In this document: one piece after another, positions 16,602 through 24,830 of the stretch
Position numbering within the stretch: position 1 is the stretch's first letter
Layout: each line of letters starts with the position of its first letter
DNA from: Methanobacteriota archaeon
GTDB taxonomy: Archaea; Methanobacteriota; Methanobacteria; Methanobacteriales; Methanobacteriaceae
Assembly (NCBI GenBank): GCA_023440975.1
Contig: JAEZRD010000007.1
Location: 1-47,890 of the forward strand
Reading direction: 5' to 3'
DNA length: 47,890 nt
The notes under the pieces: generated by a model
Databases searched by the model: none
Seen by the model: the letters and a program-made list of their open reading frames with translations, nothing else
What the model was told of the DNA's origin: nothing
Program-made: the position numbers and the translations under genes

Positions 16602-17865
16602 AAAAATAAATTATTTATTTTCAATACCTTCATTATTTAAAAGAGATTCAGAAGGTTTTTTTAAATATTCATACTCTGTAGTACAACAAAGTTTAGTTGC
16701 ATTAATAATTTGTGCAGTTGGAGATTTGTGTGCTGGACTAATTTTAGGGCACATGACATATTATTTAGCAGCTTGGCCTGGATTATTAACCCTTATTCCG
16801 GGAGCTATTGGAATGAGAGGGAATATTTTTGGTGCATTTGGATCTAGATTAGGAACTGATTTAAATATTGGTATGTTATCCCCTAAATTAGAGAAATCAA
16901 AAATATTAACTCAAAATATTATATCTTCCTTTATTTTAACCATGATAATGTCTTTACTTTTAGCATTTTTGACTAAGATAATTTGTGTGTTGTTTAATTT
17001 ACCTAGCATGCCACTATATAATTTTATTTTAGTATCTTTCTTTGCAGGTATAATTTCAAGTATAATAATGCTTCCACTTTCAATGATAATATCTTTAAAG
17101 AGTTTTCAACATGGTTGGGATCCAGATAATATTACAACTCCATTAATTGCTGCTTTTGGAGATTTATTCACATTACCTTCAATTATATTATCTCTTCTAA
17201 TAGTATCCTTATTTAAGGATATTATTATATTACGAGATATTATAGTAGTAATAATAATAATTTTAACTATTTTTGCAGTTTATCGTGGATTTAAATCAGA
17301 AGATGGAATTAGTACTATTGTTAAACAATCTACTCCTGTATTATTTGTATGTTCTTTACTTGGTAGTTTTGCTGGAGGTATATTAAATAGTTCAGTTGAA
17401 ACTTTATTAACAAATCCTAGTTTATTAACATTAGTTCCTTTATTCTCTGGAGAAAGTGGTAATTTGGTTAGTATTTTAGGTGCTAGATTATCATCTGGTT
17501 TACATTTAGGGACTGTTGAACCTTCAAATAAACCACAATTAAGTGCTTATAAAAATTTTGGTATAATTTTTATTTTAGCTATTATAATTTATCCAGCAAT
17601 AGGGATTTTAGCGGATTCTTCATCTTGGGCTTTAGGTATTCAAGGATTAGGCTTTTTAAATATAGCTACAATTAGTTTCTTAGCTGGAATGGTGGTAATA
17701 TTTATAATGATGTTTATGGTATTTTATATATCTACAATATCATTTAAAAAAGGTTTAGACCCTGATAATATTGTTATTCCATTGTGTGCTAGTATTACAG
17801 ATTCTTTATCTACATTAAATTTAATTTTATTTTCAATGTTAGTTTTGGGATTAATTGGACTTTAA
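16513..17865 (+). CDS. Double MgtE/SLC41-type divalent cation transporter
   Basis: Integral membrane protein of about 450 aa made of two MgtE membrane repeats. Repeat 1 contains PGAIGMRGNIFGAFGSRLGT and later DPDNITTPLIAAFGDLF. Repeat 2 contains PLFSGESGNLVSILGARLSS and DPDNIVIPLCASITDS. The N and CBS domains of bacterial MgtE are absent. Expected role: Mg2+ or another divalent cation (possibly Co2+ or Ni2+) across the membrane; the ion is not decided by sequence. I take GTG 16513 because GGTGAT lies four bases upstream; GTG 16504 is the alternative. It sits 66 bp after the PhoU/TrkA_C gene and is surrounded by corrin-pathway genes. Confidence 0.82.
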   Translation: MKKTNPLMMIRQLGSKITQSTVYFIIFLFKKINYLFSIPSLFKRDSEGFFKYSYSVVQQSLVALIICAVGDLCAGLILGHMTYYLAAWPGLLTLIPGAIGMRGNIFGAFGSRLGTDLNIGMLSPKLEKSKILTQNIISSFILTMIMSLLLAFLTKIICVLFNLPSMPLYNFILVSFFAGIISSIIMLPLSMIISLKSFQHGWDPDNITTPLIAAFGDLFTLPSIILSLLIVSLFKDIIILRDIIVVIIIILTIFAVYRGFKSEDGISTIVKQSTPVLFVCSLLGSFAGGILNSSVETLLTNPSLLTLVPLFSGESGNLVSILGARLSSGLHLGTVEPSNKPQLSAYKNFGIIFILAIIIYPAIGILADSSSWALGIQGLGFLNIATISFLAGMVVIFIMMFMVFYISTISFKKGLDPDNIVIPLCASITDSLSTLNLILFSMLVLGLIGL

Positions 17866-18023
17866 ATTATAACTATAAATATTAAAAAAAATATAATATT
17901 ATATTAGTAATAATTTTATAAAAAGTATTATTATTATAGTTAATTTAATTTATTATAAAAGAAATAATACATTTAATATAAAATTTTTAATTATAATAAA
18001 AAATATTCTATTGGAGGAATTTA

Positions 18024-18422
18024 ATGTCTGATACTGTTAGAACATGGCGTCACATCCAACAAAGATACAATCTTGTTGGATCCAAATGTATGAATTGTGG
18101 TAGAGTATTCTTCCCATCAAGAGTAATCTGTCCAGATTGCCGAAGAAAAGGTAAAATTGAAGCTTATCAATTTTCAGGAAAAGGTAAAATATATAGTTTT
18201 TCCGTAGTTAGAACACCAACATCCGATTTTAAGAAATTATCACCTTATGCTGTAGCAATAATTGAATTAGAAGAAGGAGCAAAATTAACAGCACAATTAG
18301 TAGATTGTGATGTTGATAAACTTGAAATTGGAGATCCAGTTGAAATGGTATTTAGAAAAATACGAGAGGATGGAGAAGACGGAGTCATTTCCTATGGATT
18401 CAAGTTCAAACCTTCAAAATAA
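18024..18422 (+). CDS. DUF35 zinc-ribbon/OB-fold acyl-CoA-associated protein
   Basis: 132 aa. The N-terminal rubredoxin-like zinc ribbon has CMNCG...CPDC (about residues 22-39), followed by an OB fold (KGKIYSFSVVRTPTSDF onward). In archaea DUF35 proteins bridge acetoacetyl-CoA thiolase and HMG-CoA synthase in the mevalonate pathway. Neither partner is in this window, which is unusual since the three often sit together. A strong GGAGG lies six bases before the ATG. Its 3' end overlaps the downstream chelatase gene by 29 bp in another frame. Confidence 0.88.
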   Translation: MSDTVRTWRHIQQRYNLVGSKCMNCGRVFFPSRVICPDCRRKGKIEAYQFSGKGKIYSFSVVRTPTSDFKKLSPYAVAIIELEEGAKLTAQLVDCDVDKLEIGDPVEMVFRKIREDGEDGVISYGFKFKPSK

Positions 18423-19353
18423 CTTAAAATCAAAAACCTTTGATTCAATATCAAAGTCAAAAAAAACACCTCAAAATACAGCAATTTTATTAGTAAGTCA
18501 TGGAAGTAGTTTACCCTATGCAGAAGAAGTTTTTACTGAAATTCGCGATAAATATATAAAACTTACAGGTTTTGATGCTGAAGCAGGATATATGAAAGTT
18601 GCAAACCCAACTTTACCACAAGCTATCAATAATTTAAAAGATAAAAATCCTAATTTAAAATATATAATAGCTGTCCCAGTATTTTTAGCTCCGGGTATCC
18701 ATACTAGAATTGATATTCCCACTATACTTGGATTAGAACCCTTAGAAACAGATCCTAGATGTCCGGATGGAAATTATCCTGAAGGTCATTATTTATATGA
18801 TTTAGAAGATATAAATTTTGATGGTGAAATAACTTTATTAAATCCTATTGGACCAAATAAATCACTTTTGACAATTATTAATAATAGAATTGATGAAGCA
18901 TTATCACAATCTCAATTAGATAGCAATGCAAAAACAGGAATTTTATTAGTTAGTCATGGTAGTAGATTAAATTATAATAAAGAATTTATTTCAGAATTAC
19001 ATGAAATGTTTAATAATACTACTGAAAAACCAAATGATTTTGCTTTTATGGAACTTGTAGAACCTGATATACCAACAACTATTAATAAACTTGTTTCAGA
19101 AAATGATGTTGATAGATTAGTTGTTGTTCCAGTTTTTATAGCTCCAGGTGTTCATACTACACATGATATACCTTCTATATTAGGTCTTTTAGATGAAGAA
19201 CATACACATAAACATAACCATTCTCATAATCATAGTCACCATCATACTCATACAAAGATGGAATTTAATGGTGAAATTTTATATCCAGAACCTATTGGTT
19301 CAGATGATGTTCTTATAAAAATTTTACAAAAGAAGGTTGAAAATGAACTCTGA
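18394..19353 (+). CDS. cbiX: Two-domain CbiX-type sirohydrochlorin chelatase
   Basis: Inserts cobalt (or nickel, if acting as CfbA) into sirohydrochlorin. The 319-aa protein holds two CbiX domains in tandem. Domain 1 has metal-binding His36 (VSHGSS) and His103 (PGIHT). Domain 2 has His188 (VSHGSR) and a second His in PGVHT, followed by a His-rich stretch (nt 19201-19255) with about ten His in 18 residues. Archaeal CbiX/CfbA proteins are normally single-domain, about 130-150 aa. I start at ATG 18394, nine bases after GGAG; longer starts lie deep inside the DUF35 gene. A third copy follows directly. Confidence 0.88.
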   Translation: MDSSSNLQNNLKSKTFDSISKSKKTPQNTAILLVSHGSSLPYAEEVFTEIRDKYIKLTGFDAEAGYMKVANPTLPQAINNLKDKNPNLKYIIAVPVFLAPGIHTRIDIPTILGLEPLETDPRCPDGNYPEGHYLYDLEDINFDGEITLLNPIGPNKSLLTIINNRIDEALSQSQLDSNAKTGILLVSHGSRLNYNKEFISELHEMFNNTTEKPNDFAFMELVEPDIPTTINKLVSENDVDRLVVVPVFIAPGVHTTHDIPSILGLLDEEHTHKHNHSHNHSHHHTHTKMEFNGEILYPEPIGSDDVLIKILQKKVENEL

Positions 19354-19804
19354 TGTTGAAACTGGAATTTTACTTCTTTCACATGGTAGTAGGTTAGACC
19401 ATGGAGCAGAAGTAATAAATACTCTTGCAGATATGTATAGAGAAACTACAGATAATAAAGTAGAAATTGGATTTATGGAAATTAGAGAACCAAATATTCC
19501 TCAAGCAATTTCTAATTTAACAGAAAATTCTAATATAAAAAGAATCATTGTTGTACCTGTTTTTGTAGCACATGGATTACATACAAAAAGAGATATTCCT
19601 AAAATATTAGGCTTAACAAGTGATGAAGATAATCATGAACAACAACATGAGCATGTTCATGAACACAATCATCACCATCATCATCACGAGGATATAGAAA
19701 AGGTAAATTTTGATGGAGAGATTATATTTACAGATCCTTTAGGTGCTGACCCATTAATAGTAAAAATAATTCAAAATAGAGTTGAAGAAGCTTTAAACAA
19801 ATAA
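19343..19804 (+). CDS. Single-domain CbiX/CfbA-type chelatase
   Basis: A 153-aa small sirohydrochlorin chelatase. The metal-binding His residues are in LSHGSRLDHG (near the N-terminus) and HGLHTKRDIP. A His-rich insert (EHNHHHHHHED; nt 19637-19693) is in the same place as in the preceding gene. The start at ATG 19343 overlaps the previous stop by 11 bases with AAGGTTGA upstream. Methanogens need both Co-sirohydrochlorin (corrinoids) and Ni-sirohydrochlorin (F430); this copy or its neighbour could be CfbA, and sequence alone does not say which. A long T-rich tract follows the stop and could terminate transcription. Confidence 0.88.
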   Translation: MNSDVETGILLLSHGSRLDHGAEVINTLADMYRETTDNKVEIGFMEIREPNIPQAISNLTENSNIKRIIVVPVFVAHGLHTKRDIPKILGLTSDEDNHEQQHEHVHEHNHHHHHHEDIEKVNFDGEIIFTDPLGADPLIVKIIQNRVEEALNK

Positions 19805-19840
19805 CTAAATTTAACTCTTTTCTTTTTTTTAATTTTTTTA
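19805..19840 (+). terminator. T-rich terminator tract
   Basis: Immediately after the chelatase stop the + strand shows several T-runs, including eight consecutive T (about 19823-19830) and seven more (about 19833-19839), the kind of oligo-T signal used by archaeal RNA polymerase. Confidence 0.45.
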
Positions 19841-19870
19841 TTCAAATAATTGAAATCTATTTTTTATAAA

Positions 19871-19904
19871 AATTTATTTAATCTAAAAAACATAATCAAT
19901 ATCA
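19871..19904 (+). promoter_or_regulatory. Possible promoter of a leaderless thiL transcript
   Basis: AATTTATTTA (19871-19880) is centred about 28 bases before ATG 19904, with no ribosome binding site between. The spacing suits a leaderless mRNA, but A/T-rich DNA makes TATA-like strings common. Confidence 0.25.
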
Positions 19905-20905
19905 TGGAATTTAACTCTTTAAATGTATCAGATATTGGAGAAAAAGGATTAATTAATCGTATTATAGAAAAAAACTCTAAATTCTCAGGAAAAAATTTTA
20001 TTGGTGATGATGCAGCTCTAATTGAAAATAATGAAAATTATTTAATTGCTACATCAGACATGTTAATTCAATCCGCTCACTTTCCTAAGCAAATGTCATA
20101 TTATCAAATGGGTTTTAAAGTAGTTACTGTGAATATTAGTGATATTGCTGCAATGGGTGGGCTTTCTATAGGATTTTTATTTAATATATCAATACCTAAA
20201 AATTTAAAGCTATTATATTTTGATGAAATTATTGAAGGAGTTTTAGCAGCTTGTAAATATTATAATGTTCCTCTAATTGGTGGAGATACAAATGAAAGCA
20301 GTGAAATAATATTATCAGGTACAGCATTAGGTTATGTAAATAAAAATAAACAATTGTTGAAACATGGATTTAAAAAAGATGATTTAATAGCCATTACTGG
20401 AGAATTAGGTTTAGCTCCTTTAGGTTTTGAATTATTAAATAAAAACATGGATTTTACCAATGAATTTGCTGATTTGGCTATTTATAAAGCTTTAAAACCT
20501 ATAGCTAAAAATAAAGAAGGAATAATTTTAAGTGATTATGCTACTTCTGCTACAGATATTACCGATGGATTATCTGAAGAACTATATGAATTATTTGAAT
20601 CTGATAAATTAAATTCAAAATCAAATAGGGGAATAAAAATTTATGAATCTAAATTTCCAATTGAAAAAGAATTTATAAACTTATCTAATCAAGTTAATAA
20701 AGATATATTTGATTTATTTTTAAATATAGGTGAAGATTTCGAAATACTTTTTACTATAAATAAAAATTCTGCTAAAAAATTAAGAAAATTAATGAATTTT
20801 TATGTTATTGGTGAAATAACAGATTCTAATAAGGTTGAAATTGTAGATTTGGATGGTAATGTTAAAATTTTACCAAAAAAGGGTTATGAACATTTAAGTA
20901 ATTGA
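19904..20905 (+). CDS. thiL: Thiamine-monophosphate kinase
   Basis: Phosphorylates thiamine monophosphate to thiamine diphosphate. It has the AIR synthase-like fold with the expected motifs in order: IGDDAALIE, ATSDMLIQSAHF, VNISDIAAMGG (Mg-ATP site), LIGGDTNES, SATDITDGLS and GEDFEILFTI. Length from ATG 19904 is 333 aa. That start (MEFNSLNVSDIGEKGLINRI) fits family alignments from memory; an upstream in-frame start at 19850 would add an unrelated 18-residue tail. No clear ribosome binding site. The next gene begins seven bases after the stop. Confidence 0.92.
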   Translation: MEFNSLNVSDIGEKGLINRIIEKNSKFSGKNFIGDDAALIENNENYLIATSDMLIQSAHFPKQMSYYQMGFKVVTVNISDIAAMGGLSIGFLFNISIPKNLKLLYFDEIIEGVLAACKYYNVPLIGGDTNESSEIILSGTALGYVNKNKQLLKHGFKKDDLIAITGELGLAPLGFELLNKNMDFTNEFADLAIYKALKPIAKNKEGIILSDYATSATDITDGLSEELYELFESDKLNSKSNRGIKIYESKFPIEKEFINLSNQVNKDIFDLFLNIGEDFEILFTINKNSAKKLRKLMNFYVIGEITDSNKVEIVDLDGNVKILPKKGYEHLSN

Positions 20906-20912
20906 ATTTAAG

Positions 20913-21932
20913 ATGATGTTTATGAGGGTTAAATCAGTTTTTTATCAAAAATTATTAGACGATAATAAGGTTCAGTGTGTTTTATGTTCAAAAAAATGTA
21001 TTATTCCTGAAAATGGTTATGGGTTTTGTAAAACACAATTAAATATTAAAGGAACATTATATATTGAAAATTATGCTGAATTACCTTCATATAATATAGA
21101 TCCAATTGAAAAAAAACCTTTGTATCACTTTCTCCCTGGGTCTAAATCTTTCTCAGTTGGTAACTTTTCATGTAATATGTCATGTTTAAACTGTCAGAAC
21201 TATACTCTCTCACAAAATAATGGTAAAAATTTCAGGGGGAACAATATAATTCCAGAAGACCTTGTTGAAATAGCCATTGATTATGATTGTCAATCAATTG
21301 CATGGACCTATAATGAACCAACACTACAGTTACAATATGCTCTAGAAACCGCTCAATTTTCACAAAAATATAATTTGAAAAATGTATTTGTAACCAATGG
21401 TTTTATGAGCGAAGAATCTTTAGATGCAATATTACCATATATACATGCATTTAATATAGATTTAAAATCAATGAGTAATAAATTTTATGAAAAAATCTGT
21501 AATGCTAAGTTAGATCCAGTTTTAGATAATATTAAGAAAATATATCATAATGGAAATCATATTGAAATAACTAATCTAATAATTCCAAATTATAATAGTT
21601 CAAATGAAATGTTAGAAAGTTTAACAGATTTCATACTAACCGAATTAGGTAAAGAAGTTCCTATTCATTTTTCAAGATTTTTTCCAAATTATAAAATGAT
21701 GAATGTGGAAGCTACACCTATTAAACTTCTTTTAAATGCTAAAAAAATTGCAGAGGAAAAAGGATTAGAATATATTTACTTAGGTAATACCACAGAAAAT
21801 CAAAATAGTTATTGCCCTAACTGTGGTGAACTATTAATTGAAAGAAATGGCTATAATATTATAAATAAAAATAAAATTAAAAATAGTAAATGTATAAATT
21901 GTAATTATGATTTAAATTTTATTTTGGAGTAA
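20913..21932 (+). CDS. amrS: AmmeMemoRadiSam-type radical SAM enzyme
   Basis: 339-aa radical SAM protein of the group related to pyruvate formate-lyase activase. The cluster motif is CNMSCLNC (CX3CX2C), preceded by an N-terminal Cys set (CVLCSKKC...GFC). A C-terminal zinc ribbon (CPNCGELL...CINCNYDL) closes the protein. These proteins co-occur with AMMECR1 and Memo; neither is in this window, and the chemistry is not established. Three ATGs lie close together (20913, 20916, 20922); I keep the first, which follows thiL by seven bases. Its last 14 bp overlap the 3' end of the convergent membrane glycosyltransferase gene. Confidence 0.85.
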   Translation: MMFMRVKSVFYQKLLDDNKVQCVLCSKKCIIPENGYGFCKTQLNIKGTLYIENYAELPSYNIDPIEKKPLYHFLPGSKSFSVGNFSCNMSCLNCQNYTLSQNNGKNFRGNNIIPEDLVEIAIDYDCQSIAWTYNEPTLQLQYALETAQFSQKYNLKNVFVTNGFMSEESLDAILPYIHAFNIDLKSMSNKFYEKICNAKLDPVLDNIKKIYHNGNHIEITNLIIPNYNSSNEMLESLTDFILTELGKEVPIHFSRFFPNYKMMNVEATPIKLLLNAKKIAEEKGLEYIYLGNTTENQNSYCPNCGELLIERNGYNIINKNKIKNSKCINCNYDLNFILE

Positions 21933-23427
21933 CTTTATAAATATAAAAAGGTACTTGTTGAACATAATTTAATTTATATGGTTGTAAATTATATCCCATT
22001 TTTGTAAAATTATCTATCAATTCCTTATTATCTGTATTATTATGGAAACTATCAAATAACCATACATTATGACCACTATTCAATGTATTATTTATATTTG
22101 AAGGTTGTAATTCATCAATAATAACATTACTATTATTTTCCCAGAAATATCTATCTGTTTTAAATGTTTGAGTTCGTGTATGAATAATTAAGTCTGTAGA
22201 ACTTATTGTAGACATAAATTCGTTGTGCTCTTCAAAATTGTGCGTATTATTTAATTCAATATTAATAAAGTTACAAGTTCCAACAGTACTTATTAATAAA
22301 AATATAATCAAAATTGGTATAAATATTTGCTTTTTAGAATAATTTTTACTTAATAAATATGCAAAACAAAGCCATAAAACTCCTAAACATGGAACAAGAT
22401 ATCTAGCAATGAATACAGGTCTAATGAGTATTGATAAAATAATTCCAACAATAATAGTTAGTATTGGTAAAATAAATCCATTTGAAATAAATCTATTTTT
22501 AGAATTATTTTCTTTAAACCATAATGAGCTTAATATTAAAATAATAAAAGCTACAATCATTAATATTCCTAAAATATCATGAGGTATTGTATATGGGTTT
22601 GAAAAAGGTCCATTCATAAAGAAAATATAATCAATAACATCCTTAAAACCAATAGGACCAACCCAAAAAGTACTAGTATGTTGTTTAAGATTATTCATTA
22701 CATATAAAACCCAAGGTAAATAAATTACACTAGATATAAAAACACAAACAATCCATTTTTTTAGATTGGACATTTTACTTTCATATTCCATTTTACTGAT
22801 TAAAAACCATAGAATAAGAATTATATAAATTATTGCAGTACATATAGTTCCATAATAATGAGTAAAACTAGATAATAATCCAAAAATTACTAAAAATATC
22901 CAGTTAATCCTTTTATTTGGATTTTTTATTATTTCATATGCACTATAAAATGTTAAAAAAACAAATAATAATACCCAAGTATACATTCTTAATTGTATGC
23001 TATGAAAAGCAATTTCTGGCATACTAGTAATAGCTAATGCGAATATACCTGCTGTTAACCATCCAAATTCCTTTTTAATTTTTGTAGCTGAAAATATTAA
23101 TAAAATTATTATTGGTATAATACTTACGCATTTCCCTAAAGTTATTAAATTATATGGAATATGTATTGTATTAAATAATTCTAACACTCCTTTAAGGATT
23201 AAATAATATAAAGGAGGATGTACATCAAATGCAGTGTATTTAATGAGATTTAATGGGTTAAATGTAATTAAATTAATAGTGAATGCATCATCTACCATTA
23301 TAGATGGATCAATAAAAGCCATTACTATAATAATTTCAAGAACGATTAAACTTAAACAAAATAAAATAATACCTATTTTATCTTCCCAATTATGTTTTAT
23401 TAATTGTTTAAAATTTTTTTCAACCAT
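21919..23427 (-). CDS. GT39-like membrane glycosyltransferase
   Basis: 502-aa integral membrane protein with about ten hydrophobic segments. The pattern resembles the ArnT/PMT (GT39, GT-C) class: an acidic pair DD at residues 46-47 in the first outside loop (IDPSIMVDDAFT), then FDVHPPLYYLIL (about 68-79), then MPEIAFHSIQLRMYTW. GT-C enzymes use polyprenyl-phosphate sugars outside the membrane. The soluble C-terminal part (about 400-502) is probably extracytoplasmic. It follows gtrB and gtrA on the same strand (23 bp gap), forming a three-gene module. The acceptor is unknown. Confidence 0.78.
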   Translation of the reverse strand: MVEKNFKQLIKHNWEDKIGIILFCLSLIVLEIIIVMAFIDPSIMVDDAFTINLITFNPLNLIKYTAFDVHPPLYYLILKGVLELFNTIHIPYNLITLGKCVSIIPIIILLIFSATKIKKEFGWLTAGIFALAITSMPEIAFHSIQLRMYTWVLLFVFLTFYSAYEIIKNPNKRINWIFLVIFGLLSSFTHYYGTICTAIIYIILILWFLISKMEYESKMSNLKKWIVCVFISSVIYLPWVLYVMNNLKQHTSTFWVGPIGFKDVIDYIFFMNGPFSNPYTIPHDILGILMIVAFIILILSSLWFKENNSKNRFISNGFILPILTIIVGIILSILIRPVFIARYLVPCLGVLWLCFAYLLSKNYSKKQIFIPILIIFLLISTVGTCNFINIELNNTHNFEEHNEFMSTISSTDLIIHTRTQTFKTDRYFWENNSNVIIDELQPSNINNTLNSGHNVWLFDSFHNNTDNKELIDNFTKMGYNLQPYKLNYVQQVPFYIYKVTPK

Positions 23428-23450
23428 AGATTACACTTTAATAAAATTTA

Positions 23451-24392
23451 TTATTTTTTGATATTAGATTCTTTTTCAATATATATAGGACGGTTTTTAG
23501 TTTCAATATAAGTTTTAGATAAATATTCACCTAATATTCCTATTGAAAATAATTGTATTCCGCCTAAGAATAATACAATACACACGAGGGATGGCCATCC
23601 AGCTACATGGTCTCCAAATAATATAGTTTTTATCAAAATAATTAACATTAATATGAAAGCCACTATAGAGAAAATTATTCCAATTATAGTTGATATAGCC
23701 AAAGGTACAGTTGTAAAGCCTACAATTCCTTCAATTGAGTATAAAAATAGATTCCAAAATGACCAACTAGTTTCTCCATTAGCACGTTGAATATTTTCAT
23801 ATTCTAACCATTTTGTTTTAAAACCTACCCATGAAAAGATTCCTTTTGAAAAACGATTCACTTCTTTTAATTTTAATATAGAATCAACCATATTTCTAGT
23901 CATCATTCGATAGTCTCTTGAACCATCTACAATTTCAATTTTTGACATTTTATTTATTATTTTATAGAATTTACGGGCAAAAAAAGATCTAATAAATGGT
24001 TCACCTTTTCTACTTACTCTTCTTGTAGCTACTGAATCATATTTGTTTAATATAATATTATAATACATTTCAGGAAGTAATGAAGGAGGATCTTGTAAAT
24101 CAGCATCCATTATAACTACATAATCTCCCTTACTATATTCTAATCCTGCATAAATTGCTGATTCTTTACCAAAATTTCTTGAAAATGAGATATATTTAAC
24201 ATGTTTATCTTCATTAGATAAAAATTTTAATCCTTTTAAAGTTTTATCGGTTGAACCATCATCTATAAATATGAATTCATAATCTAATTTAGACATTGTT
24301 GAGCTAGTCATTATTTTTGAAACTAATCCATAAAATTGAGCTATATTTTTTTCTTCATTTAAACAAGGAACAACAATTGATAATAAACTCAT
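23451..24392 (-). CDS. GtrB-type polyprenyl-phosphate glycosyltransferase
   Basis: 313-aa family 2 glycosyltransferase: VVPCLNEEKNI (about residues 7-17), FIDDGSTDKTL, DADLQDP (96-102), and DYRMMTRN and SFWNLFLYSIEGI towards the end of the catalytic part. Two C-terminal membrane segments follow (about 225-260 and 265-295). This is the dolichol-phosphate mannose synthase/GtrB type that loads a sugar on a polyprenyl phosphate on the inner face. GtrA lies 15 bp upstream and a GT39-like transferase 23 bp downstream, so it probably supplies their lipid-linked sugar. Confidence 0.87.
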   Translation of the reverse strand: MSLLSIVVPCLNEEKNIAQFYGLVSKIMTSSTMSKLDYEFIFIDDGSTDKTLKGLKFLSNEDKHVKYISFSRNFGKESAIYAGLEYSKGDYVVIMDADLQDPPSLLPEMYYNIILNKYDSVATRRVSRKGEPFIRSFFARKFYKIINKMSKIEIVDGSRDYRMMTRNMVDSILKLKEVNRFSKGIFSWVGFKTKWLEYENIQRANGETSWSFWNLFLYSIEGIVGFTTVPLAISTIIGIIFSIVAFILMLIILIKTILFGDHVAGWPSLVCIVLFLGGIQLFSIGILGEYLSKTYIETKNRPIYIEKESNIKK

Positions 24393-24407
24393 AAATTCTT
24401 CACTTCT

Positions 24408-24794
24408 TTAGTCAAATACAATTAATTTACTAATAACATAATTCACTATTACAACTATAATATTAATAATAATTTTTGATATTAAATCATTCCAGAAAAA
24501 TATTCCTATAAATAAATACATTAATGTTGTATCTAAAACACCACTGAATATTCTTCCACTAATGAATAATCCAAATTCTTTTAAAATATTTTCATTTTTA
24601 CTTTTAAATACCCATATCCTATTTGTTATATAAGCAAATAAAACAGATAAGAACCAGGCGATTATGTTTGAAATTAAATAATGTATATTTAATATATCTG
24701 TTATGAATAAATATGAAATAATATTAACAATAGTAGTTAAAATTCCAAATATTAAATAAAGAATTATTTCATTTTTTTTAATACTTGGATTCAA
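24408..24794 (-). CDS. GtrA-family membrane protein (TTG start)
   Basis: 128 aa with four membrane segments, typical of GtrA: ILYLIFGILTTIVNIISYLF near the N-terminus and NRIWVFKSK between segments two and three. GtrA proteins are thought to flip polyprenyl-phosphate sugars across the membrane. The start is TTG at 24794 with GGAG eight bases upstream. It heads the gtrA-gtrB-GT39 run. No phage genes lie nearby, unlike the O-antigen modification clusters of bacteriophages. Confidence 0.85.
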   Translation of the reverse strand: MNPSIKKNEIILYLIFGILTTIVNIISYLFITDILNIHYLISNIIAWFLSVLFAYITNRIWVFKSKNENILKEFGLFISGRIFSGVLDTTLMYLFIGIFFWNDLISKIIINIIVVIVNYVISKLIVFD

Positions 24795-24830
24795 TTACTA
24801 TTCTCCATTAATTTATTTTATTTTTAATAA

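Noticed and set aside
21919..24794. Prophage or phage serotype-conversion element
   Set aside because: The gtr-like trio has no integrase, attachment repeats or phage structural genes around it.
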